From the NCBI RefSeq assembly GCF_006539525.1, contig NZ_BJNE01000001.1, forward strand, positions 434,001-498,000: DNA of 64,000 bases, given 5' to 3'. Of the stretch, positions 8,023 to 17,398 are shown piece after piece; the stretch's first letter is position 1, and each line of letters begins with the position of its first letter. The notes under the pieces were generated by a model. It did no database searches, was not told the origin of the DNA, and worked only from the letters and a program-made list of their open reading frames with translations. The DNA comes from Glutamicibacter nicotianae (GTDB taxonomy: Bacteria > Actinomycetota > Actinomycetes > Actinomycetales > Micrococcaceae). Both the position numbers and the translations under genes were made by a program.

Positions 8023-10242
8023 ATGCCGGCACTCCGGACACGACGATCCAAAGCCCTATCCATTACGGTCGTAGCCGCACTTTCCATCCCGCTTTCTGCT
8101 GGTCCGGGTTTCGCTGCGCCAGCGGAAGAACCCTCCGCTCAATCAAGCCAGTCTCCCGCTGCCATGGCTACCGCGACAGACGCGCCGGAACCGTCTTCTG
8201 CGCCATCTGATGCTCCGGAGACCACCGGGACCGGCACCAACGTTGCTGAGTCCACGACGTCAACGCAGAGCATATCTGCTGCCGTGGCCACGCCGGCTGC
8301 TGAGGAAATCTCCACGGCACTGTCCAAGGGTGAGGAACTTTCCAACAAGGAGCGCGTGAAGCTCGCCGACAAGGCGCTGGCCGAACTGGAGATGGAGCAC
8401 CTCGATGCCCAACTGGGGCAGGGGGCCAAGCGAATTGCGGAAACCGGAGACGCCACCGTCCCCACCGTGGCCGAGCTGGCGGATCTCGCGCAGCTGGCCA
8501 CGGATGATGCTGCCGCTTCCATTCCTTTCGAGGTCGGTGCGCCCGCTTCCCTGGATGAGCTGCGCACTTGGCGTCCGCCGGGCACCCTCGGAATCGATGT
8601 TTCCCGCCATCAAGGCACCGTGAACTGGTCCACCGCCAAGGCCAACGGAGCACGCTTCGCCTACATCAAGGCCACGCAGTCATGGCCTTCTTCCTTGTAC
8701 AAGGACCCGAAGTTCAGCCAGAACTACACCAACTCACGCAATGCCGGCCTGATCCGCGGTGCGTACCATTTCGCCATGCCTGCCCATTCGTCCGGCGCTG
8801 CACAGGCCAAGGAATTCATGGCCAATGGCGGCGGTTGGATCAACGACGGGTACACCATGCCGCCGTTGCTGGATATCGAGTGGAACCCGTATAGCAAGAC
8901 CGCTTACCCTCAGGGCAAGGGCGATATGTGCTACGGCATGACTCCTTCGGCAATGGTCGCGTGGATCAAGGACTTCGGCAATGCAGTCAAGGCCAAGACC
9001 GGCCGCCTGCCGATGATCTACACCGCCCAGACATGGTGGGATGAGTGCACCGGTGATTCCGTGGCCTTCAAGTCCTGGCCACTGCATGTGTCCATTTTCC
9101 CGACCGCTGACGTTGCAAAGAATCCCCGGGAGCTTCCCGAAGGCTGGACCACCTTCAACGTCTGGCAGTACTCTTCCAACTCCAACATGCTGGGCTCGAC
9201 CAATAACGTCGATGCCAACGTGTGGAATGGCGACCTGACCTCATTGCGCGACTTCGCGAAGAACCGCCGCAGCACCGCCTACAAATTGACCACCAGCTAC
9301 TTCGGCAACATGGATGTGTGGCCGACCCGTTTAGGCCCAACGCGGATGTCTGGTGCCAACCGCTACGGAACTCCTGTTGCCATCTCCAAGCGCACCTTCC
9401 CCTATGGCGCGAAGACTGTTGTTGTCGCTTCCGGCGAGCACTTCGCCGATGCGCTGTCGGTCACCTCGCTGGCCAACCGCCACAACGCTCCTTTGCTGTT
9501 GACCAAACAGGCGTATCTGCCCAGCGAGGTGGCTGCGGAAATCAAGCGGCTGAATCCTTCGCGCATCATTATTGCAGGTGGCCCGACCGCAGTCAGCAGC
9601 AAGACGTTTACTCAATTGAAGAAGTACGCACCGGTATCGCGCGAAGCGGGAAGCACCCGTTATGGAACCAGTGCCGAGATCGCTACGAATTGGTCCTCTG
9701 CGAAGAACGTGTTTGTTGCTTCGGGACGTTCGTTCCCTGATGCCCTTTCCATGGCGGCAGTCGCGGCGAACCGTGAGGCTCCGTTGCTGTTGAGCAGCAA
9801 GAAGTACGTGCCGAGCGCCATCCTGAAGCAGCTGAAGCGCTTGAATCCTTCCACCGTGTATTTGGCTGGTGGACCACTGGCGGTTTCCAAAAATGCGGAA
9901 AACCAGATCCGCAAGGCGGTTCCGAATGCCCGCATCGCCCGCTATGGCGGCGCAACGCGATATGACACCAGTGCTGTCATCGCCAAAGCCTTCTGGCCCA
10001 ATGGTTCACAGCGACAGTTCATTGCCAACGGCAAGAACTTCCCTGACGGGCTCAGCGGTGCTGTTGCAGCAGGCTATAACGGAGCGCCAATGCTGCTGGC
10101 TAAGAAGACCTGCCTGCCGAAATCCATCGGCTCGGCCCTGACCAGCATGGAAGGCTGGACCAACGTCCTCATCGGCGGACCGCTGGCTCTTGATTCAACA
10201 GTTGCTTACCGGAATGACGGAAAGCTCAATACGTGTTCGTAA
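8023..10242 (+). CDS. Secreted GH25 muramidase with three cell-wall-binding repeats
   Basis: 739-residue exported N,O-muramidase-type lysozyme that would cut glycan strands of peptidoglycan. Order: signal peptide with cleavage likely near AGPGFA; a low-complexity Ala/Ser/Pro/Thr linker and a helical region to about residue 185; a GH25 domain at about 189-415 with GIDVSRHQG, AYIKATQ, GAYHFA and the catalytic LLDIEW; then three cell-wall-binding type-2 repeats at about 441-739, each with an RYGTS/RYDTS-like element, a FADALS/FPDALS/FPDGLS element and a GGP element. The ATG at 8023 has AGGGG five bases upstream and is preferred over the ATG at 7990. It lies between ftsY and smc, next to a predicted wall-polymer glycosyltransferase. 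Confidence 0.93.
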   Translation: MPALRTRRSKALSITVVAALSIPLSAGPGFAAPAEEPSAQSSQSPAAMATATDAPEPSSAPSDAPETTGTGTNVAESTTSTQSISAAVATPAAEEISTALSKGEELSNKERVKLADKALAELEMEHLDAQLGQGAKRIAETGDATVPTVAELADLAQLATDDAAASIPFEVGAPASLDELRTWRPPGTLGIDVSRHQGTVNWSTAKANGARFAYIKATQSWPSSLYKDPKFSQNYTNSRNAGLIRGAYHFAMPAHSSGAAQAKEFMANGGGWINDGYTMPPLLDIEWNPYSKTAYPQGKGDMCYGMTPSAMVAWIKDFGNAVKAKTGRLPMIYTAQTWWDECTGDSVAFKSWPLHVSIFPTADVAKNPRELPEGWTTFNVWQYSSNSNMLGSTNNVDANVWNGDLTSLRDFAKNRRSTAYKLTTSYFGNMDVWPTRLGPTRMSGANRYGTPVAISKRTFPYGAKTVVVASGEHFADALSVTSLANRHNAPLLLTKQAYLPSEVAAEIKRLNPSRIIIAGGPTAVSSKTFTQLKKYAPVSREAGSTRYGTSAEIATNWSSAKNVFVASGRSFPDALSMAAVAANREAPLLLSSKKYVPSAILKQLKRLNPSTVYLAGGPLAVSKNAENQIRKAVPNARIARYGGATRYDTSAVIAKAFWPNGSQRQFIANGKNFPDGLSGAVAAGYNGAPMLLAKKTCLPKSIGSALTSMEGWTNVLIGGPLALDSTVAYRNDGKLNTCS

Positions 10243-10265
10243 GCATGGCGAATTAGCCTTCGCAC

Positions 10266-10315
10266 AGTAAAGAAGCTCGTAGATGCGGATAGTGGCAACT
10301 ACGAGCTTCTTTACT
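10266..10315. terminator. 17-bp stem-loop terminator between convergent genes
   Basis: Arms 10266-10282 and 10299-10315 are exact inverted repeats (AGTAAAGAAGCTCGTAG) around a 16-base loop, 24 bases after the muramidase stop. The A/T-rich ends of the stem suit either direction. Confidence 0.75.
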
Positions 10316-10374
10316 TCTGCACGGAGCCGCAAGGCAATTTGAAGCCAGCCGGCACGGCTCCATGAGCCGATGTG

Positions 10375-11820
10375 CTACCTCGCTTGGCGAGTATCTATGC
10401 TCAAATATCCGTTAGAGGTTGCATAGACCAGCAAGCCGTCGAATTCCTGGTTCGCAACATTGTTCCCCATCTTGATCCGTTTTGCAGGAACTCCATGGTA
10501 CTCGATGAAGATGTTGCCCAATCGGGAGACAGACTCAAGCACGCAATCTCGCGAAAAAGATGCGGTCATTCGTGATCCGCTGTCGTCAACTGCGATTTCA
10601 CCCATTGCCAGGATTTCGGTATCCCGATCCCTGATATGGATGCCTTTCGGCGCCGGACCTGTAGCGGGCAAATCGACAATCAACGAAACATTTTCAGCAG
10701 TATTCTCAATCGAGACAACCGCTGGCGGTTGTTCCGCTTCGATCTTCTTTCGTGCATGCTCTTCCAAGTACTCGATATCGCTGTCTAGGATGGCTTCGAC
10801 CAGCCGAGCGTCCTGCGGCTTGAAGAACTCTGCAGGGTTGTCCAGGTGGAAAGATTCCAAGAAACCCTTATGATTTGATACCCACGCCTCACGCTGTTCG
10901 GCAGTGAAGCGCAGGAAACGTTGGCCGTCGTAGAAGCGCAAGCCTTTGCGAACGAACAATCCGGCGATGCGCTTCCGGGCCAACGCCAGATCCGTTCCTG
11001 TGTAGTCCGCTATTGTTTGGGCGATCTTGGACAAGGAATCAACGTAACCGGCAGGATCGATCCGCTGCGTACTAATATTCTGGCCGTCGGATCTCAGCCG
11101 GATCTCGTAGTAGTTGTAGTCGCCCAGGATGCTTATTCGCTGAGCAGCGGAATAGGCCTCGACCATGGCGATGCCATCTTCCAGCCTGACTTTCTCTTCG
11201 ACAAAGCGGATACCATGCGAATTGAGCAGACTGCGCCGAATCATCTTTTGCGGCGACAAGGTCCGCAAAATAAAGTCGTAATCAACATCGAGAATTGTTT
11301 TCCCGAATAATTTCGCCTGAACTCTTCGGCCGTCCAAGCCCACCATTTTCGGGACAAGAACATCCACGTCATGTTTCAGGGCGAAGGACGTCATGCGCCT
11401 GAGCGCTTCGACACCGAGCCGATCATCACTGTCGATGAAGAAGACATACTCTCCTCGCGCATGGTCGATTCCCACATTGCGCGGCTTACCGGGCCAACCG
11501 CTGTTTTCTTGATGCACAACGTTGAAGTTCGAATTTCGCTTCGCATAGACGTCCAAGATCTCTCCGCCAAAATCCGTAGAGCCGTCATCTACTGCAATGA
11601 CTTCGAAATCTTCTGATTTCAAGTCTTGGGCTTCAAGTGAATTAAGCAGTTCCGTCAGGTACGGCATGGCGTTGTAAACAGGAATAACCACGCTCACTAA
11701 TGGGGCAGGTTCTAGGCTCTTTTGCGCCTCCGCGACAATAGACTTCTCCTCAGCTCCCCGACGGACAGAAAGTAAGGGAACTTCAGAGTTATCTTTGCTG
11801 CGTTTACGGAAAAATGCCAT
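10375..11820 (-). CDS. GT2 glycosyltransferase, TarS/TarP-like wall-polymer type
   Basis: 481-residue cytoplasmic glycosyltransferase. After a basic N-terminus of about 38 residues, the GT-A domain starts at VSVVIPVYNAMPYL and carries AVDDGSTD, GKPRNVGIDHARGEYVFF, the metal-binding DSDD, and an RLEDG segment holding the likely catalytic acid pair. Residues about 370-481 form a predicted beta-sandwich. This GT-A plus C-terminal beta-domain layout and the PRNxGI...GEYVFFxDSDD wording resemble enzymes that glycosylate poly-alditol-phosphate teichoic acids, so a decorating role on the polymer made at 19-32 kb is inferred. The start has AGG five bases upstream. Confidence 0.85.
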   Translation of the reverse strand: MAFFRKRSKDNSEVPLLSVRRGAEEKSIVAEAQKSLEPAPLVSVVIPVYNAMPYLTELLNSLEAQDLKSEDFEVIAVDDGSTDFGGEILDVYAKRNSNFNVVHQENSGWPGKPRNVGIDHARGEYVFFIDSDDRLGVEALRRMTSFALKHDVDVLVPKMVGLDGRRVQAKLFGKTILDVDYDFILRTLSPQKMIRRSLLNSHGIRFVEEKVRLEDGIAMVEAYSAAQRISILGDYNYYEIRLRSDGQNISTQRIDPAGYVDSLSKIAQTIADYTGTDLALARKRIAGLFVRKGLRFYDGQRFLRFTAEQREAWVSNHKGFLESFHLDNPAEFFKPQDARLVEAILDSDIEYLEEHARKKIEAEQPPAVVSIENTAENVSLIVDLPATGPAPKGIHIRDRDTEILAMGEIAVDDSGSRMTASFSRDCVLESVSRLGNIFIEYHGVPAKRIKMGNNVANQEFDGLLVYATSNGYLSIDTRQAR

Positions 11821-11894
11821 GCCAGCCTAAGTAGAGATAATGAGTTACAGAACGAATTTGCTCGTACCTATAAATTCCAACTGTACCGCAATGG

Positions 11895-14800
11895 CTACGG
11901 CGTTACAGCTCTTTCCATTTTCTGGCTGATCACCGTGGAAACTCCGTCTCCGCGCATGGTGACGCCGTACAGCGCATCAGCCACTTCCATGGTCTTTTTC
12001 TGGTGGGTAATCACGATCAGCTGGGAGGACTCGCGCAACTCCTCAAAGATCGTGATCAGTCGACCCAAGTTCATATCGTCCAAGGCAGCCTCGACCTCGT
12101 CCATTACATAGAAGGGAGATGGCCGGGCCTTGAAGATGGCGACCAGCAAGGCGACGGCAGTCAGCGAACGCTCGCCACCGGAGAGCAGCGAGAGCCGTTT
12201 GATCTTCTTGCCGGCTGGACGCGCTTCCACCTCGATGCCGGTGGTGAGCATATTTTCGGGATCGGTAAGCACGAGCTGGCCCTCGCCGCCCGGGAACAGG
12301 CGATCGAAGATCCGCTTGAACTGCACGGCTGTGTCGTTGTAGGCCTCGGTGAACACTCGTTCAACGTGGGAATCAACGTCAGCAATGATCTGCTGCAAAT
12401 CCCCACGGGACTTCTTCAAATCCTCTAGCTGGCCGGACAGGAATTTATGGCGCTCTTCCAAAGCGGCGAATTCTTCAAGTGCCAGCGGATTGACCTTGCC
12501 CAAGGCCGCTAGGTCGCGTTCCGCTTTCTTCAGCCGCTTTTCCTGCTCCACGCGATCATAGGCTCGGGTGCCGACAGGGTTCCCGTCTTCGTCAACGCTC
12601 TGCCGCAGCGCACCCCACTTGTCGTCTTCATCTACAGCTTCCGGAATCAGCTGGTCTGGACCGTAGTTGGCAATCAGATGATCGGGGGTGAATCCCAGTT
12701 CTTCCAGTGCCTTGGTCTCAAGGTTCTCGATACGCATCCGCAGTTCTGCACGGGCCATCTCGTCGCGATGCACGGCATCCGCAAGCCGGGCGAGCTCTGC
12801 GGAGAGCTGTTCCGCTTCCCTGCGCTGGCTACCCAGCATGGTTTCGAGTTCAGTTTTCTTGCCGTCGAGTTCCTCGCGTTCTTGGCCAGCCATGGATACC
12901 GATACTTCAATGAAACGCAGGACGCGTTCAGCTGCTTGCTCAATGCGGTTCGCATTGGCGGCCTGGGCCTTGCGCTGTTCAGCGCGTCGGGCGGCGACTT
13001 CACGGTGATTTCGCTCGGCGGCCGCAGTGCGGCGCAACCCCTCGATGCGTGAGCGCAACGCAGAAACGCGCTCTTCACTGCTGCGCAAGGCCAAACGGGC
13101 TTCCAATTCCTGCTGGCGTGCGGCGGCCGCGGCATCGGCCAGTGCTGCCCGAGCCGCGTCATCCACGGTTTCTTCGTCTTGATCGGTCGAAGCAAGTTCC
13201 ATGCGCTCGGTAATCTCCTCCAGAGATTCCTGCTCAATTTCCAGCTTCTCAAGCGTTGCCTCAAGCTTTTCTTCCAACGCGGCTTTATCCGATTGCGCGC
13301 TGCGCAGCTTCTGCCCAAGACGTGCCAGATACGACGACAGTTCATCAATTGTCGCGTCTGATTCCGTTAAAGCGGACAAGGCGTCTTCGCGCTGTTGCTG
13401 GGCGACGGAAAGCTCTGGACCTCGTTGGGCCAGTCTTTGTTCAACTGATGAAAGTTCTTCTTGGCACTGGGATAGTTCGGTTTCCGTCTGTTCTACCAAT
13501 GCCTGTTGAGCGATCAGGGAGGCGCCCGCTGAATCCCCCACAGAGCTGCGTAATGCGGAAACAGTTATGCCGTCCAAGGTGGTGAGCAAAGCCGTAGGGT
13601 GCTGCGCCAATACTGCCGGCGCTTGGCTCATCTCCTCAATGATGTAGTGGCCAGCAAAAAGCTGATCAAGCAAACTGTCCAAAGCGCTATCGGCAGCAAC
13701 AACTTCACGAGCGCTGACAGCGTTAGCCACGCCAGCCGCCGTAGCAACCTGTGAAGACAGCTCTGCGTGCAGGAAAACCTGGCTGGCCTCTTGCTGTTGC
13801 ACGTCTTCGATGAGCTCCAGCGCGTTGCCAAGGTTCTTGGCTACCAAGGCTTCGGCGTTCTCACGCAATATCGCGGCGATGGCCTGTTCGTATCCGGGGT
13901 TGACCGTAATCAGCTCGCCCAAACGCCCCAGGAGCTTGCCAGAAGCCGAACGAAGAAGCTGAGCGGACTGATCATCTGGTTTTGAGTTCAGCTTCAGGGC
14001 ATCAAGGCGTGCGCGCAGTCCGGAAACACGCACAGATAGCTCGCGTTCCCGTTGGCTATCGACGTTGTGCGCTTCTGACAATGCCGAATGTTCTTGATCT
14101 GCACTCTCGAAATCCAGATTCAGCTGCGCTTCTCCAGCTAGCTGTTTTTCAAGATCGGTGGCGACTTCGGCGTGAGAGCGCGAATCCAATTCAAGATCCG
14201 AGTCGAAGGAACGGACACTTTCCTGAAGGCGAGATATCTCAGCCCGAGTTACGTCGACACGGCTACGTGCGGAAGCCACCTGGGCGGCTAGCCGGGACAT
14301 CCCCTCGCGGCGATCCGCTGCAGCACGAAGCATGGCAGCCATTCGTTGTTGTTCAGCCCGTGAAGCTTCCTCGGCCTGCTCCTTGGCTTCGACGGCTTCA
14401 GCCAGGATCTCATGGCGGTCTTCAAGAGCTTCTTCCAGTTCCTCAAGTTCTGAGCTCATTCGCTCAGCTTGGGCTTCCAACCGCTCAGGATCTCGACTGG
14501 AATCGAAATGAGTTTCGTTGCTCTCCAGCAATTTCGCTCGTTCACGAGCCAACGCGGCAAGCGAACGGTACCTTTCTGCCTGGGTGCTCAGCGCAACCCA
14601 TGTTTCCTGAATCTGCCCAAGACGAGGGGTAATGGTTTCCATCTGGGAAGCGAGTTCTTCGATATGCTTCTTGACGCGTTCCAGGCGTGCAGCAGCCTCT
14701 TCTTGCTGGGCTTGGATCTTTGATTCGTCATCAATATCTTGTGCAAGCTTGTTATTCAGCGTGACCAAATCATCAGCGAGCAACCGCGACTTTGCGTCTC

Positions 14801-15467
14801 TGACGTCGAGCTGGACCGTCTGCGCGCGGCGAGCAATTTTCGCCTGCCGTCCCAACGGGGCCAATTGGCGCCGCACCTCAGCGCTCAAATCTTCAAGGCG
14901 ATCCAGGTTTCCCTGCATTGCCTGCAGCTTACGCAGAGTTTTCTCTTTTCGCCGACGGTGCTTAAGCACGCCGGCCGCCTCTTCAATGAAGCCACGCCGG
15001 TCTTCGGCTGTTGCGTGCAGAATGCGGTCCAGCTGCCCCTGCCCGACAATCACATGCATTTCCCGCCCCAGGCCGGAGTCCGAGAGCAGCTCTTGAATGT
15101 CCAGTAGACGGCACGAGCTTCCATTAATTGCGTATTCGGATCCGCCGGTACGGAATAACGTCCGGGAGATGGTGACTTCTGCATAGTCGATGGGAAGCTG
15201 ACCATCTGCGTTATCGATGGTCAAGGAAACGTGGGCACGTCCAAGCGGTGGGCGACCCGACGTGCCGGCGAAGATCACGTCTTCCATCTTGCCGCCGCGA
15301 AGTGTCTTAGCACCCTGCTCCCCCATGACCCAAGACAGCGCATCCACTACATTGGATTTGCCCGAGCCGTTAGGCCCGACAACTGCTGTGACACCGGGTT
15401 CGAACTCAAAGGTGGTCGCCGACGCAAAAGACTTGAATCCGCGAACGGTGAGAGTCTTGAGATGCAC
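11895..15467 (-). CDS. smc: Chromosome segregation ATPase SMC
   Basis: Condensin-type SMC protein that organises and segregates the chromosome with ScpA and ScpB. 1190 residues, the usual length. The N-terminal head has GPNGSGKSNVVDALSWVMGE; two long coiled coils flank a hinge near residues 500-650; the C-terminal head has LSLLSGGERSLTAVALL and the Walker B YVMDEVEAALDD. The GTG start is preceded by AGGAA at about nine bases. It is downstream of the mutM-rnc run but separated from it by the oppositely oriented serine hydrolase gene. Confidence 0.98.
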   Translation of the reverse strand: MHLKTLTVRGFKSFASATTFEFEPGVTAVVGPNGSGKSNVVDALSWVMGEQGAKTLRGGKMEDVIFAGTSGRPPLGRAHVSLTIDNADGQLPIDYAEVTISRTLFRTGGSEYAINGSSCRLLDIQELLSDSGLGREMHVIVGQGQLDRILHATAEDRRGFIEEAAGVLKHRRRKEKTLRKLQAMQGNLDRLEDLSAEVRRQLAPLGRQAKIARRAQTVQLDVRDAKSRLLADDLVTLNNKLAQDIDDESKIQAQQEEAAARLERVKKHIEELASQMETITPRLGQIQETWVALSTQAERYRSLAALARERAKLLESNETHFDSSRDPERLEAQAERMSSELEELEEALEDRHEILAEAVEAKEQAEEASRAEQQRMAAMLRAAADRREGMSRLAAQVASARSRVDVTRAEISRLQESVRSFDSDLELDSRSHAEVATDLEKQLAGEAQLNLDFESADQEHSALSEAHNVDSQRERELSVRVSGLRARLDALKLNSKPDDQSAQLLRSASGKLLGRLGELITVNPGYEQAIAAILRENAEALVAKNLGNALELIEDVQQQEASQVFLHAELSSQVATAAGVANAVSAREVVAADSALDSLLDQLFAGHYIIEEMSQAPAVLAQHPTALLTTLDGITVSALRSSVGDSAGASLIAQQALVEQTETELSQCQEELSSVEQRLAQRGPELSVAQQQREDALSALTESDATIDELSSYLARLGQKLRSAQSDKAALEEKLEATLEKLEIEQESLEEITERMELASTDQDEETVDDAARAALADAAAAARQQELEARLALRSSEERVSALRSRIEGLRRTAAAERNHREVAARRAEQRKAQAANANRIEQAAERVLRFIEVSVSMAGQEREELDGKKTELETMLGSQRREAEQLSAELARLADAVHRDEMARAELRMRIENLETKALEELGFTPDHLIANYGPDQLIPEAVDEDDKWGALRQSVDEDGNPVGTRAYDRVEQEKRLKKAERDLAALGKVNPLALEEFAALEERHKFLSGQLEDLKKSRGDLQQIIADVDSHVERVFTEAYNDTAVQFKRIFDRLFPGGEGQLVLTDPENMLTTGIEVEARPAGKKIKRLSLLSGGERSLTAVALLVAIFKARPSPFYVMDEVEAALDDMNLGRLITIFEELRESSQLIVITHQKKTMEVADALYGVTMRGDGVSTVISQKMERAVTP

Positions 15468-15616
15468 GGCGTGAAGTTCCTAAGTTTGGGTCGAATGGCT
15501 AAAGTTGGGTTGGACATCCAAACCCAATCCTTGTGGCAATTCTAGCGAAGCACGGTAGGGATTTTCTGGTTGTGCTCGCAAAATCCAAGAACGAAAATCG
15601 AGGGATAGATCATTCT

Positions 15617-16432
15617 ATGAGCATTCTGACGCAGATTGACCAGTGGCCAAGTGACAATGCGGTTTCCGTGGTAGTCAACGGCAACGGGGCAATCATTGAC
15701 CGGCACGGTGATACTGCACGCGTTTATCCCTTGGCCTCAGTGACAAAATTGCTCAGCGCCTACACGTTCTTGGTAGCGCTGGAAGAAGAAGCCATAACCC
15801 TCGAAGATCCTGCAGGGCCGGAGGGTTCCACGGTGCACCACCTCCTGGCGCATACAGCCGGCTATGACTTCGATTCCGAAGCGATCCGCTTTGCCGTAGG
15901 GACCAAACGCGGCTACTCGAATTTCGGATTCGAGAAGCTAGCAGAGCATTTGGAGCAACAGACTGGAATCAGCATGTCCCAGTACGCACAAGAGGCTGTC
16001 TTCGCTCCCCTGGCCATGGCTAATACTGAGATTGCCGGCAGCTGCGCGAAGGATGGGCGCTCCACTGCCGCGGACTTGGCAAAATTCGCTGCTGAGCTGT
16101 TGAACCCAACTATCGTGGCCCAAGCTACATTGCGTGACGCAACGCGTGTTCATTTCGAGAACCTTGCTGGGATTCTGCCTGGCTATGGGCGGCAGAATCC
16201 GAATGACTGGGGCCTCGGCTTTGAAATCCGATCATCCAAATTACCGCACTGGACAGGCGCAAGCCATCCGGCGTCAACATTCGGGCATTTCGGGCAGTCC
16301 GGCACATTCCTCTGGGTGGATCCCGAACATCGTGTAGCCTGTGTGACGCTCACCGATAAGAACTTTGGACAGTGGGCCGTTGACGCTTGGGCACCATTCA
16401 ATGAACAGGTGCTCAATTCTCGAATTGCATAG
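15617..16432 (+). CDS. Serine hydrolase, beta-lactamase/class C family
   Basis: 271-residue serine hydrolase with the catalytic SVTK tetrad (Ser41, Lys44), YSN at residues 100-102, and a late HFGQSG segment in place of the KTG-type triad. There is no signal peptide, so it is probably cytoplasmic and more likely an esterase or peptidase than a true beta-lactamase. The ATG at 15617 follows a GAGGGA site about 11 bases away; the extra 28 codons upstream look non-coding. It is inserted on the opposite strand between smc and mutM, two genes that are usually close neighbours. Confidence 0.85.
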   Translation: MSILTQIDQWPSDNAVSVVVNGNGAIIDRHGDTARVYPLASVTKLLSAYTFLVALEEEAITLEDPAGPEGSTVHHLLAHTAGYDFDSEAIRFAVGTKRGYSNFGFEKLAEHLEQQTGISMSQYAQEAVFAPLAMANTEIAGSCAKDGRSTAADLAKFAAELLNPTIVAQATLRDATRVHFENLAGILPGYGRQNPNDWGLGFEIRSSKLPHWTGASHPASTFGHFGQSGTFLWVDPEHRVACVTLTDKNFGQWAVDAWAPFNEQVLNSRIA

Positions 16433-16450
16433 CCTGCGATATGTTCTCGA

Positions 16451-16493
16451 TGTGCCAGCTAGCTTCGCGTGCGGCGTGGACGTGGCTGGCACA
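16451..16493. terminator. Possible weak terminator between serine hydrolase and mutM
   Basis: Nine-base exact arms TGTGCCAGC and GCTGGCACA with a 25-base spacer span the mutM stop. The long loop and lack of a T run keep confidence low. Confidence 0.3.
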
Positions 16494-17388
16494 CAGGACA
16501 GCTGTATGAGGAACGACCCATAAACGGATCGCGCCGAATCAGCGATTCTCGTCCTTTCTCCTCGCACCGCAAACAGGCCTTGCCTTCACGCCCGTAGGCG
16601 TTCAATGACCTGGCGAAATAACCGCTGGCACCGTTCACATTTACATAGAGGGAATCAAAGCTGGTACCCCCAGCTGCAAGGGCGCGCATCATCACATCAA
16701 CCAAGGCATCGTTGAGGCGTTGGACTTCAGGACGCCTAATTGTCGCGGTACTGCGCAATCCGGACAGGCACGCTTGCCATAAGGCTTCATCCGCATAGAT
16801 GTTGCCGACGCCTGAAATGATCCCCTGGTCCAGAATGGCCCGCTTCAATTCTGTATTCTTTTTGCGAAGCGCGACATACAGGTCATCGGGATTGCGGTGA
16901 GGATCCATGACATCCCTGGCGATGTGTGCAGCCGCTAATGGGATCGATGCCTGTAGCGAGCCTGCGCCCGCTGGCAACCCATCGGGTGTTGCCATCACAG
17001 GAGATATAAACATTCCGCCGAAGATTCGCTGGTCAACGAAGCGCAGTTCGCCTGGGTAGCCAGATCTATTGCTCAGTGACAGGCGTACTTTTAAATGCTT
17101 CTCATCGGGTGCGTCAGGCTCTTCAACAAGAAGTTGCCCGCTCATTCCCAGGTGAGCTACCAAGGCGGCCGGAGTAGGCAAGCCTTCCAAGTCCATCCAG
17201 AGGAACTTGCCCCGGCGAACAACAGAAGCAATTGAACAGCCGCTCAGGGTCTGCTCGAAGTCATCAACGCCATCGGTATGACGGCGGACAGAACGAGGGT
17301 CCAGCACCTGAACGGTTTTCACCGTTCGAGTGCGAACCCACTTGTCCAAGCCTTCGCGGACGACTTCAACTTCTGGCAGTTCTGGCAT
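16459..17388 (-). CDS. mutM: Formamidopyrimidine-DNA glycosylase
   Basis: Bifunctional glycosylase/AP lyase that removes 8-oxoguanine and formamidopyrimidines. 309 residues. The mature N-terminus is MPELPEVEVV, with the catalytic Pro and Glu in place, which fixes the start at 17388 rather than the upstream in-frame start at 17421. A helix-two-turn-helix region (DQGIISGVGNIYADEALW) and a C-terminal zinc finger with CLRC and CPVC complete the fold. It starts 10 bases after the rnc stop, in the yceD-rpmF-rnc-mutM operon. Confidence 0.97.
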   Translation of the reverse strand: MPELPEVEVVREGLDKWVRTRTVKTVQVLDPRSVRRHTDGVDDFEQTLSGCSIASVVRRGKFLWMDLEGLPTPAALVAHLGMSGQLLVEEPDAPDEKHLKVRLSLSNRSGYPGELRFVDQRIFGGMFISPVMATPDGLPAGAGSLQASIPLAAAHIARDVMDPHRNPDDLYVALRKKNTELKRAILDQGIISGVGNIYADEALWQACLSGLRSTATIRRPEVQRLNDALVDVMMRALAAGGTSFDSLYVNVNGASGYFARSLNAYGREGKACLRCEEKGRESLIRRDPFMGRSSYSCPVCQPRPRRTRS

Positions 17389-17398
17389 GCGCTTAATG

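Noticed and set aside
15617-16432. Beta-lactamase resistance gene
   Set aside because: It has SxxK and YxN but no signal peptide and no KTG-type triad; a general serine hydrolase is the safer call.
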